The position numbers were made by a program, and so were the translations under genes. The notes below the pieces were generated by a model, which saw nothing but the letters and a program-made list of their open reading frames with translations, made no database searches and had not been told where the DNA came from. A DNA stretch of 14,780 bases from an uncultured Ruminococcus sp. (GTDB taxonomy: Bacteria; Bacillota; Clostridia; Oscillospirales; Ruminococcaceae): positions 1 to 14,780 of the forward strand of contig CALESG010000125.1 of NCBI GenBank assembly GCA_937907215.1. The letters run 5' to 3'. Below, piece by piece: positions 1 to 5,968 of this stretch; position 1 is the stretch's first letter, and every line of letters starts with the position of its first letter.

Positions 1-46
1 GCTCATAACCGGTAGGTCCTGGGTTCGAATCCCCGATGGCCCACCA
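1..46 (+). tRNA. tRNA-Met (anticodon CAT), 3' part only
   Basis: The window opens inside the anticodon arm. Counting back from the encoded CCA end (44-46) gives the discriminator A43, acceptor 3' strand 36-42, T-loop TTCGAAT at 24-30, T-stem strands 19-23 and 31-35, variable loop 14-18, anticodon-stem 3' strand 9-13 and anticodon loop 2-8 with CAT at 4-6. CAT means elongator Met, or Ile2 if the C is modified to lysidine; the missing 5' half would help decide. One oddity is a T20/C34 mismatch inside the T-stem. A rho-independent terminator follows directly, so this is the last gene of its transcript. Confidence 0.9.
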
Positions 47-55
47 CATATTTTT

Positions 56-83
56 AAAAGTCCGCAAAAAGCGGACTTTTTTG
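56..83 (+). terminator. Intrinsic terminator after the tRNA
   Basis: Arms 56-65 and 71-80 pair perfectly over ten bases with a five-A loop, and a T-run covers 77-82. The GC-rich core is GTCCGC/GCGGAC. It lies ten bases after the tRNA CCA end. Confidence 0.92.
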
Positions 84-161
84 TATATATTCATAAATTT
101 AATTATATGGATAACAAAATTACAAGATAAGGTTAAGATTTTACTATTTTATACAAGAAAA

Positions 162-193
162 TTGTATTATTGGTAGTAATCCTGCGGTATAAT
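162..193 (+). promoter_or_regulatory. Possible promoter of the licheninase gene
   Basis: A perfect -10 box TATAAT sits at 188-193. The best -35 match, TTGTAT at 162-167, is 20 bases upstream, longer than ideal, so only the -10 is convincing. Transcription would start near 200, leaving a leader of about 55 bases. A partial catabolite-responsive element resemblance lies at 202-211. Confidence 0.4.
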
Positions 194-254
194 AAACATA
201 TTGTAATCGTTAGTTCATTCGATTTTGTATTCAATTACTAAAATGGAGGTTATT

Positions 255-1208
255 ATGGAAGGTAAAGGTAACGGATTAAAAAAATTTATATCTATGACGG
301 CTGCGATAATGCTTGCAGGGACTTCGTCAGTTGCGGCAATAGCTCAAGGAATGTTAGGCGATGTTAATCAAGACGGTGCATTAAGCGTTGCTGATGCAAA
401 AATATTGCAGGAATTTTTGCTGAACCAAAATAAAATTGAAAATTGCCCTGTTAATGCAGACCTTAATAGTGATGGCAAGGTTAACATATTTGATTTATGT
501 ATGATGAAGCAAAACATTCTTTCAAATGATGTTTCTATTCCTGATCTTGGCACACCAATGAACGAATCTGCAACAGCAGTAGCAGATTTCCGAAAGGGAA
601 CGACACCATTATTTATTGCGTCTGACGGTTGGACAAACGGCAATCCTTTTGACTGTGTTTGGACAGCGAATAATGCTGTAATTGATAAAGGTTATTTAAG
701 CTTGTCAATTGACAAGGATGCTACAGGACAATATAATTATACCGGCGGTGAGTATCGTACAACGGATTTCTATCACTATGGTTATTATGAAACTTCTATG
801 CAGGCAATTAAGAATGACGGAGTGGTTTCTTCATTCTTTACCTATACAGGACCGTCTGACAATAATCCTTGGGATGAGATAGATATAGAGATTCTAGGCA
901 AGGATACTACAAAGGTACAGTTTAATTATTATACAAACGGAGTAGGAAATCATGAATATATGTATGACCTTGGCTTTGACGCTTCTGAAGGATTCCATAC
1001 ATATGGATTTGATTGGCAGCCTGATTCTATTACATGGTATGTAGACGGAAAGGAAGTCTATAAAGCAACAAGTAATATACCATCTACACCCGGAAAAATC
1101 ATGATGAATACATGGCCGGGAATAGGTGTTGATTCATGGCTGAAACCATTTGACGGCACAACTCCTTTGACCGCAAGATATCAGTGGGTAACTTATAATA
1201 ATAAATAA
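255..1208 (+). CDS. Secreted dockerin-bearing GH16 endo-beta-1,3-1,4-glucanase (licheninase)
   Basis: This 317-residue enzyme is predicted to cleave mixed-linkage beta-glucan (cereal beta-glucan, lichenan) outside the cell. Residues 1-30 form a signal peptide (KK at 9-10, hydrophobic core, likely cut near AIA 28-30). Residues 35-90 are a dockerin with two calcium-binding repeats, starting DVNQDG (36) and DLNSDG (69), which should dock the enzyme onto a cohesin-bearing cellulosome scaffold. Residues about 110-317 are the GH16 jelly roll with the ExDxE signature: E208 nucleophile, D210, E212 acid/base. The surrounding residues closely match Bacillus lichenases. The ATG at 255 follows GGAGG (245-249); the ATG at 243 overlaps this site and a TTG at 225 has none. 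The gene stands alone, between a tRNA terminator and its own terminator. The dockerin lies before, not after, the catalytic domain. Family assignment is firm; preference for mixed-linkage glucan over other GH16 substrates is inferred. Confidence 0.93.
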   Translation: MEGKGNGLKKFISMTAAIMLAGTSSVAAIAQGMLGDVNQDGALSVADAKILQEFLLNQNKIENCPVNADLNSDGKVNIFDLCMMKQNILSNDVSIPDLGTPMNESATAVADFRKGTTPLFIASDGWTNGNPFDCVWTANNAVIDKGYLSLSIDKDATGQYNYTGGEYRTTDFYHYGYYETSMQAIKNDGVVSSFFTYTGPSDNNPWDEIDIEILGKDTTKVQFNYYTNGVGNHEYMYDLGFDASEGFHTYGFDWQPDSITWYVDGKEVYKATSNIPSTPGKIMMNTWPGIGVDSWLKPFDGTTPLTARYQWVTYNNK

Positions 1209-1267
1209 AACAATAGGCTAAAATAGTAATTATCTAAAGTAGTCATTATAAGGTGACGATTTCTCTC

Positions 1268-1310
1268 AAAAAGCGGCAAGGCGGAATTTTCTGCTTTGCC
1301 GTTTTCTTTA
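1268..1310 (+). terminator. Intrinsic terminator of the licheninase gene
   Basis: An 11-bp stem with two G-T wobbles pairs 1274-1284 with 1291-1301 around a six-base loop, followed by TTTTCTTT. It lies about 65 bases after the stop codon. Confidence 0.85.
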
Positions 1311-1572
1311 TTTATGCAAAATTTTCAACACTGTTTTTGTTGTTAAATTTAAAAAAATATTTTTGAAAATTTATAATACATACTTGAAGTTTATTTGGTT
1401 TTATGTTATACTTATTTTGGTTGAAAATGCATTCTGATATTTTGTGATTTTATAAATATTAGAGTATATTTTTGATTATTTTAAGTTAATATTAAGCACT
1501 GCCTGTTAGAATTAAAAATAACAGAGATTATCCCTGGAAAAACATTTTTCTCACGGAAGGAGAAACTATAAT
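1311..1572. other. Gene-free stretch before the phosphate transporter
   Basis: With 1209-1310 this makes a 364-base gap. It is very AT-rich and holds the licheninase terminator, a good promoter (1384-1412) and then about 150 bases of apparent leader. The leader contains a spaced TTAAG repeat (1481-1497), a weak CTGTTA/TAACAG dyad (1503-1524) and the ribosome binding site GGAAGGAG (1555-1562). No coding sequence was recognised. Confidence 0.6.
1384..1412 (+). promoter_or_regulatory. Promoter of the Na+/phosphate cotransporter gene
   Basis: -35 TTGAAG (1384-1389), 17-base spacer and -10 TATACT (1407-1412), with an extended -10 TGT just before it (1404-1406). Predicted transcription start is near 1419, giving a long leader of about 150 bases. 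Confidence 0.6.
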
Positions 1573-3327
1573 ATGGATATATTCTCAATTATTACGCTTC
1601 TGGGCGGACTTGCTTTTTTTCTGTATGGAATGAAGGTAATGTCCGATGGTCTGGAAAAATCGTCAAACGGTAAGCTTACAGCTAATCTGAATAAAATTAC
1701 AAAGAATCGATATGTTGCAATGATATTCGGTGCTGCTATGACAATTGCTGTGCAGTCATCATCAGCTGTCACGGTTATGTTAGTAGGCCTTGTAAACTCC
1801 GGTCTTTTAGAATTCGGACAAACTATAGGCGTGCTTATGGGTTCTAATGTGGGAACTACTTTGACAGCATGGATCCTTAGCTTGGCTGGTATCGACAGCG
1901 ATATTATTTGGCTAAATTTGCTTAAGCCTAAGAATTTTGCACCGCTTTTTGCACTTGTTGGAATAGTAATGACTATGATAAGCAAAAAGGAGAAGTTTCA
2001 TAGTATTGGCAATGTTTTAATGGGTTTCGCTATCCTTATGTTTGGTATGGAACTTATGTCGACATCAATGGAACCTCTTGCAGATATGCCGGAATTTCAA
2101 AACTTGCTTACTGCTTTTTCAAATCCTATTTTGGGCGTATTGATTGGAGCTGTATTTACAGGTGTTATTCAAAGTTCTGCTGCATCTGTTGCAATTTTAC
2201 AGGCACTTTCCATTTCTGGTGGAATTACATATGGAATGGCAATTCCGATCATTATGGGTCAGAATATAGGAACCTGTGTGACGGCAATTATTTCCAGTAT
2301 TGGTGTAAACAGAAATGCAAAAAAAGTTGCTGTAGTTCATCTTTCTTTTAATATTTTAGGAACACTTATATGTCTGATTCCGTTCTGTGTTGGCAGTGCT
2401 TTGTTCAATTGGGCTTTTACAAGCTGGAGCATAACACCAGTTATGATCGCTATTGTTCATAGCATATTTAATATTATCACAACGGCAATATTGCTGCCTT
2501 TTTCAAAGCAGCTGGAAAGAATAGCCAACTTTGTTATACGTGATAAAGATGAAGATAATAAACGTGCAGTTATTCTTGATGAGCGTACTCTTTCTGTGCC
2601 GACAGTTGCAGTAAATAAGGCATTTGATGTTACTGTTGATATGTGTATGCTGGCAAAGACTTCATTTCTTAATAGTATATCTTTGATGAATGATTATACC
2701 GAAGACGGTGCTGCTGAAATTGATGAATTTGAACGCAAGCTCGATATGCTTCAGGACCTTATAAGCACTTATATGATGAAGCTTTCTAAAATAGGTGTTG
2801 CGGAAGAGGATTCAAAGAGAATTGCAAAAATTCTTCATACTATAGATGATTTTGAACGTATAGGCGATCACGCAGTAAGTGTTACAAAAATCGGCAAGGA
2901 ACTGCATGATAAGAAGACAGCTTTCTCACCTGAAGCAAGTAAGGAGCTTGAAAAGATAGCTGATGCAGTAAAAGAAATATTGAATATCACATCAGAGAGC
3001 TTCAAGACAGGAGATTTACAGCTTGCCGGTTGTGTTGAACCGCTTGATAAAGTTATAGATAATCTTATTCTTAAGGCTAAGAGAAGACACATCAAACGTT
3101 TACAGGGCGGTGTTTGCACAAAAGAACTTGGCTTTGCTTTGAGTGATGTTTTGACAAGTTTTGAGCGAACTGCTGATCATTGTTCCAATATTGCAGTTGC
3201 AGTTCTGGAGGCACAAAACGGTACATTTGATACACATGAATATCTTCATGATGTAAAACATAAAAATAATGAGCAATTCATGGAGAAGTATGATGAATAC
3301 AGTGAAAAGTTTACTTTGGATGTTTAA
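1573..3327 (+). CDS. Na+/phosphate cotransporter family protein with C-terminal PhoU domain (NptA/YjbB type)
   Basis: This 584-residue membrane protein is predicted to move inorganic phosphate with sodium. The first 320 or so residues hold multiple hydrophobic helices and the duplicated family signature, QSSS at 61-64 and QSSA at 200-203; these inverted-repeat QSS motifs form the transport site in Na_Pi_cotrans proteins. From about residue 340 to 560 there is a soluble, helical, charged PhoU-like region, including a DDFERIGDHA-like motif and the related FERTADHC motif. PhoU domains act in phosphate sensing and transport control. The ATG at 1573 follows GGAAGGAG (1555-1562) with a 10-base spacer. 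The gene is monocistronic, with its own promoter and terminator. Direction cannot be read from sequence: E. coli YjbB exports phosphate, others import it. No pst or pho genes are nearby. Confidence 0.92.
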   Translation: MDIFSIITLLGGLAFFLYGMKVMSDGLEKSSNGKLTANLNKITKNRYVAMIFGAAMTIAVQSSSAVTVMLVGLVNSGLLEFGQTIGVLMGSNVGTTLTAWILSLAGIDSDIIWLNLLKPKNFAPLFALVGIVMTMISKKEKFHSIGNVLMGFAILMFGMELMSTSMEPLADMPEFQNLLTAFSNPILGVLIGAVFTGVIQSSAASVAILQALSISGGITYGMAIPIIMGQNIGTCVTAIISSIGVNRNAKKVAVVHLSFNILGTLICLIPFCVGSALFNWAFTSWSITPVMIAIVHSIFNIITTAILLPFSKQLERIANFVIRDKDEDNKRAVILDERTLSVPTVAVNKAFDVTVDMCMLAKTSFLNSISLMNDYTEDGAAEIDEFERKLDMLQDLISTYMMKLSKIGVAEEDSKRIAKILHTIDDFERIGDHAVSVTKIGKELHDKKTAFSPEASKELEKIADAVKEILNITSESFKTGDLQLAGCVEPLDKVIDNLILKAKRRHIKRLQGGVCTKELGFALSDVLTSFERTADHCSNIAVAVLEAQNGTFDTHEYLHDVKHKNNEQFMEKYDEYSEKFTLDV

Positions 3328-3360
3328 TTTAAAATATTTAATTAAAATAAAGTAAAATAA

Positions 3361-3405
3361 AGGCTACTGTTTGATTTTCTTTTATAAATCGCAGTAGCCT
3401 TTTTA
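3361..3405 (+). terminator. Intrinsic terminator of the Na+/phosphate cotransporter gene
   Basis: A perfect 9-bp stem (3361-3369 with 3392-3400) carries an inner 5-bp helix (3373-3377 with 3386-3390) and is followed by a T-run at 3400-3404. It begins 33 bases after the stop codon. Confidence 0.88.
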
Positions 3406-3427
3406 TATAGTATTAGAATATTAGGTC

Positions 3428-3492
3428 GTGTTGACACTAAGCCTAAAACGCATTTTTTTGGCAGAATTTGCGCATTATGTTAGTGTCAATAC
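3428..3492. repeat. Palindromic element of about 65 bp (candidate MITE or REP-like unit)
   Basis: The ends GTGTTGACACTAA (3428-3440) and TTAGTGTCAATAC (3480-3492) are inverted copies over 13 bases with a single G-T wobble. The interior continues the symmetry imperfectly: the reverse complement of the right half aligns with the left half, with CGCA/GCG, AATTT-like runs and GGC/GCC in equivalent places. There is no T-run after it and it lies well past the transporter terminator, so a terminator role is unlikely. No transposase or clear target duplication is present. Confidence 0.6.
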
Positions 3493-3524
3493 ACTCTAGA
3501 ATTTATATAATCGTTTTGTATAGC

Positions 3525-3560
3525 TATTTTCAACATAATGTTCAAATAATGTTGAAAATA
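3525..3560. repeat. Perfect 12-bp inverted repeat, operator-like
   Basis: TATTTTCAACAT (3525-3536) is the exact reverse complement of 3549-3560. Nested inside is a second palindrome, AACATAATGTT (3532-3542), so three copies of an AACAT half-site are present, one forward and two reverse. It lies 111 bases upstream of the -35 of the sugar transferase promoter. Confidence 0.6.
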
Positions 3561-3670
3561 CAATGACATATTATAAGTATATGCTATAAAAATAAAAAAG
3601 ATTTTTTACAGCTAACACATCAATTAAATGTAAATTAACAGTGAATAGATTCGCTATTTACCAACAGCAT

Positions 3671-3699
3671 TTGACAAAATATAAATTGTCTGATAAAAT
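3671..3699 (+). promoter_or_regulatory. Strong promoter of the sugar transferase gene
   Basis: Consensus -35 TTGACA (3671-3676), 17-base spacer and -10 TAAAAT (3694-3699) with an extended TGA at 3691-3693. A GACAA/TTGTC dyad (3673-3677 with 3686-3690) lies between the boxes and could be an operator. The predicted leader is about 100 bases. Confidence 0.75.
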
Positions 3700-3804
3700 A
3701 TATAAGAGAAGAGTTTTATGAGTATATAAAAATATAGAAATTATAATGTGATTTATTTTATTTGATTTTTGATATTTGTTTTTTTATTTAGGAGAATTGT
3801 AGTA

Positions 3805-4596
3805 ATGGTGGAAAACTTTAAAAATAAAAATGGAGCGGTAAAAACAGAAGACACTATAAATTCTAACAAAGATACGAATTCTTATGGTGAAACTGATTAT
3901 CCCATACTTGACTTTGATGAGAAAGCACTTGATTTGTTATCAGAGGGCGTTCGAGAAACATTAAAGTGCAGTGGTGTTAAAGTCAATGGAGGTTTAATGT
4001 ATGCATTTTTTAAGCGCTTGATTGATATAGTCTTATCGTTTTGTGGAATTGTTGTATTATTGATACCAATGATAATAATTGGTCTTATAGTGTTTTTTCA
4101 GGATGGCGGAAAGCCGATTTTTTCACAGGTGCGTCTTACAAAGAATGGAAAAATATTTCATATGTATAAATTCCGTTCTATGTGTGTAGATGCAGAGGAA
4201 AAATTTTGTCAGGTTCAAAAGGAAAATGAAACTGATGGAGTAGCCTTTAAAAGCGAAAATGATCCGAGAATTACAAAATTCGGCAAGTTTATAAGAAAAA
4301 CATCTCTGGATGAGCTGCCGCAGCTTTTTAATATTCTGCGTGGTGATATGTCTATTATAGGACCACGTCCGCCTCTGCCACGTGAAGTGGTGTTATATAC
4401 GCCAAAGCATATGAATCGTCTGCTTGTAAAAGGCGGTCTTGCCTGCACTGCACAATGTGAAGGCAGAAGCGAGATGGAATTTGAAAAGTGGGTAGAGTCG
4501 GATATTGAATACATAGAAAACAGAACACTTTGGGTTGACTTAAAGTTATTTTTACGCACTATTGGCGTGGTGCTTTTGAAAAAGGGTGCAAAATAG
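3805..4596 (+). CDS. Polyprenyl-phosphate sugar-1-phosphate transferase (bacterial sugar transferase family)
   Basis: This 263-residue protein should move a sugar-1-phosphate from a UDP-sugar onto undecaprenyl phosphate, the first membrane step in making a capsule, exopolysaccharide or glycoprotein glycan. It has one N-terminal membrane segment (about 72-94, starting KRLIDI at 70) and a cytosolic catalytic domain with the family's motifs: FRSM at 123-126, DPR at 153-155, SLDELPQL with the catalytic Asp169-Glu170 dyad, and GPRPPLP from 186. It is the short single-helix (PglC-like) form, not the long WbaP/CpsE form. The ATG at 3805 follows AGGAG (3790-3794) with a 10-base spacer; a TTG at 3769 in the same frame lacks a site. 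A polar extension of about 65 residues precedes the membrane helix. No glycosyltransferases, Wzx/Wzy or chain-length genes adjoin it, so the sugar and end product are unknown. Confidence 0.92.
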   Translation: MVENFKNKNGAVKTEDTINSNKDTNSYGETDYPILDFDEKALDLLSEGVRETLKCSGVKVNGGLMYAFFKRLIDIVLSFCGIVVLLIPMIIIGLIVFFQDGGKPIFSQVRLTKNGKIFHMYKFRSMCVDAEEKFCQVQKENETDGVAFKSENDPRITKFGKFIRKTSLDELPQLFNILRGDMSIIGPRPPLPREVVLYTPKHMNRLLVKGGLACTAQCEGRSEMEFEKWVESDIEYIENRTLWVDLKLFLRTIGVVLLKKGAK

Positions 4597-4601
4597 AAAA
4601 T

Positions 4602-4649
4602 AAAACGAACCTGTCCGGTAAATGATTTATTATCAGACAGGTTCGTTTT
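4602..4649. terminator. Bidirectional intrinsic terminator between convergent genes
   Basis: A perfect 14-bp stem pairs 4602-4615 with 4636-4649 around a 20-base loop. The arms begin with AAAA and end with TTTT, so each strand has a T-run. It lies six bases past the plus-strand transferase stop and six bases before the minus-strand rodA stop, so it can serve both. Confidence 0.92.
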
Positions 4650-4654
4650 GATTC

Positions 4655-5794
4655 TTACATTTCAAATATTGATTTTTTAGGCTTGATACTATGTTGTCTT
4701 GCACTTAATACAAGCCCTATAGATATATACATACTTAATGTTGCCGAACCGCCGGCACTCAAAAACGGAAGCGGTATACCAATTACAGGCATTACTTTAA
4801 GTACCATTCCTATATTCATTATGCAGTGTGTCATAAGCATTGCAAATACACCCATGCATATAAATAATCCTTGTCTGTCGTAAAGTTTAACTCCATTCAT
4901 AAGAATTCTTATACATATGATAGTCAATATGAGTGCTATGATCATTGCACCAACAAAGCCGATAGTTTCACCTACATATGCAAATATAAAATCGTTGTGA
5001 AGTTCAGGTACGCTTATATAATCTTCACCATTGTAAAATCCTTTTCCAAAGAGCTTGCCGGATGCCAGTGCTGTAAGTCCCAGATCCTGCTGATATTCAA
5101 GACCTTCAGGGTCGGTTCCGGGATTGAGAAGAACAAGTATTCTGCTTTTGTGAAGATCGCCTAGCAGGAAATTCCATGCTGCCCATATTGCTATCGGAAT
5201 TGCTACTATAGCTGCCAATATATATACCCATGAAATTCGTGATGAAAACAGCATTATAGCAAGCATCATTGCAAAGACGATTGCAGTTCCATAGTCGCCT
5301 TGAAGTGCAACTATTCCAAGCGGTACCATTCCATGAAGCAGCAGCAGCAGCATATGCAGAGGACGATTCATATTTTCCTCATCTTTGGAAAGATGAAGGG
5401 AAAATGTAAGTATAAATACTATTTTTAAAAATTCAGATGGCTGTATACTCATAAATCCCAAATTAAGCCATGCCTGATCATCTGCACCTTCACGCTGATA
5501 ACCAAGAGATGTAAATGTCAATGCAATAAGTATAAGTATTATAGGTGTATATATATACCAGATCTTTGACAGTCTATGAAAATCTATTGATGCTGTTACT
5601 AACATTGCTGCAATGCCGAGTACTGCCGCCACTCCTTGTGTTATACAGTCATCAAATCCTATTTCCAGTACACCATTTGACTGGATGGAATGAAGTAGAA
5701 TAACACTCAGTGCAGAGCAAAGTACAGCACATAAGATCATCAGCTTGTCAAGTCGTTTTAGATATAATGACAGACTTTCACGAAGCTCATTCAT
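4655..5794 (-). CDS. rodA: RodA/FtsW-family SEDS peptidoglycan glycosyltransferase, RodA-like
   Basis: This 379-residue polytopic membrane protein is predicted to polymerise lipid II into glycan strands with a partner class B penicillin-binding protein. About ten hydrophobic segments are visible. Family motifs are QPSEFLKI at 118-125, GDYGTA at 166-171, NDFIFAYVGE from 267 with the likely catalytic Asp268, and GIPLPFLSAGGS at 339-350. The fit is better to RodA (elongation) than FtsW: DFIF after PELHN, short soluble loops and a short C-terminus. The start at 5794 follows AAGGAG (5804-5809) with a 9-base spacer. yifB lies upstream on the same strand, 174 bases away across three dyads, so co-transcription is possible but not required. 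No mreBCD or PBP2 gene is nearby. A FtsW or SpoVE assignment is not fully excluded without phylogeny. Confidence 0.88.
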   Translation of the reverse strand: MNELRESLSLYLKRLDKLMILCAVLCSALSVILLHSIQSNGVLEIGFDDCITQGVAAVLGIAAMLVTASIDFHRLSKIWYIYTPIILILIALTFTSLGYQREGADDQAWLNLGFMSIQPSEFLKIVFILTFSLHLSKDEENMNRPLHMLLLLLHGMVPLGIVALQGDYGTAIVFAMMLAIMLFSSRISWVYILAAIVAIPIAIWAAWNFLLGDLHKSRILVLLNPGTDPEGLEYQQDLGLTALASGKLFGKGFYNGEDYISVPELHNDFIFAYVGETIGFVGAMIIALILTIICIRILMNGVKLYDRQGLFICMGVFAMLMTHCIMNIGMVLKVMPVIGIPLPFLSAGGSATLSMYISIGLVLSARQHSIKPKKSIFEM

Positions 5795-5824
5795 TTTTGC
5801 TTTCTCCTTATTTTTTATTTTGTT

Positions 5825-5833
5825 CTTATAGCA
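5825..5833 (-). promoter_or_regulatory. Possible extended -10 promoter of rodA
   Basis: On the minus strand TGC-TATAAG (5833-5825) reads as an extended -10, placing a start near 5818, about 24 bases before the ATG and just ahead of the ribosome binding site. No good -35 is present. A 34-base dyad overlaps it. Confidence 0.3.
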
Positions 5834-5861
5834 AACGACAAAAATTTTTGGTGGTTGCTAT
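5828..5861. repeat. Imperfect palindrome over the rodA promoter region
   Basis: ATAGCAA (5828-5834) pairs with TTGCTAT (5855-5861), and the symmetry continues through a CAAAAATTTTTG centre (5839-5850) with two mismatches and a wobble. It overlaps the putative rodA -10 and could be an operator or a cruciform. Confidence 0.5.
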
Positions 5862-5867
5862 TTGCTT

Positions 5868-5898
5868 ATCCGCACGTAGCACGCATAAGCGTGCGGAT
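5868..5898. repeat. GC-rich dyad in the rodA-yifB spacer
   Basis: ATCCGCAC (5868-5875) is the exact inverse of 5891-5898. An alternative perfect hairpin uses GCACGC (5879-5884), the loop ATAA and GCGTGC (5889-5894). The two share bases 5891-5894 and cannot form together. The GC content stands out from the AT-rich surroundings. No T-run follows on either strand. Confidence 0.55.
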
Positions 5899-5921
5899 GT
5901 GCGAGACGATTTAAATAAGTT

Positions 5922-5962
5922 ATTATAGTCAACATAAAATTATTTTTGACGTTGACTATAAT
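5922..5962. terminator. Perfect 12-bp hairpin after yifB, possible weak terminator
   Basis: ATTATAGTCAAC (5922-5933) is the exact inverse of 5951-5962, with a 17-base loop. It lies seven bases past the yifB stop, where a terminator is expected, but the minus-strand downstream sequence (AACTTATTT) is only a poor U-tract; the plus strand has a better one (ATTTTTATC) but no gene to end. It may be a weak terminator, an mRNA 3'-end stabiliser or a repeat unit. Confidence 0.45.
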
Positions 5963-5968
5963 TTTTAT

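Larger units (their letters stand above)
3406..3670. other. Gene-free stretch before the sugar transferase, rich in dyads
   Basis: Between the transporter stop (3327) and the transferase start (3805) lie 477 bases without a recognisable gene. They hold the terminator, a palindromic element (3428-3492), a 12-bp dyad (3525-3560), a smaller dyad (3641-3661) and the strong promoter at 3671. Both strands of 3406-3670 were read and no convincing short ORF with a ribosome binding site was seen. Confidence 0.6.

Noticed and set aside
3414..3502. TAGAAT flanking both sides of the 65-bp palindrome as a target duplication
   Set aside because: The two copies (3414-3419 and 3497-3502) are eight and four bases away from the repeat ends and are AT-rich, so chance is the simpler explanation.
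3769..3804. Twelve extra N-terminal residues on the sugar transferase from a TTG
   Set aside because: AGGAG lies inside this stretch and sits ten bases before ATG 3805, so the shorter start is better supported.
4871..5164. 97-residue plus-strand open frame antisense to rodA
   Set aside because: rodA in this region carries its catalytic Asp and conserved motifs; the antisense frame shows no recognisable features.
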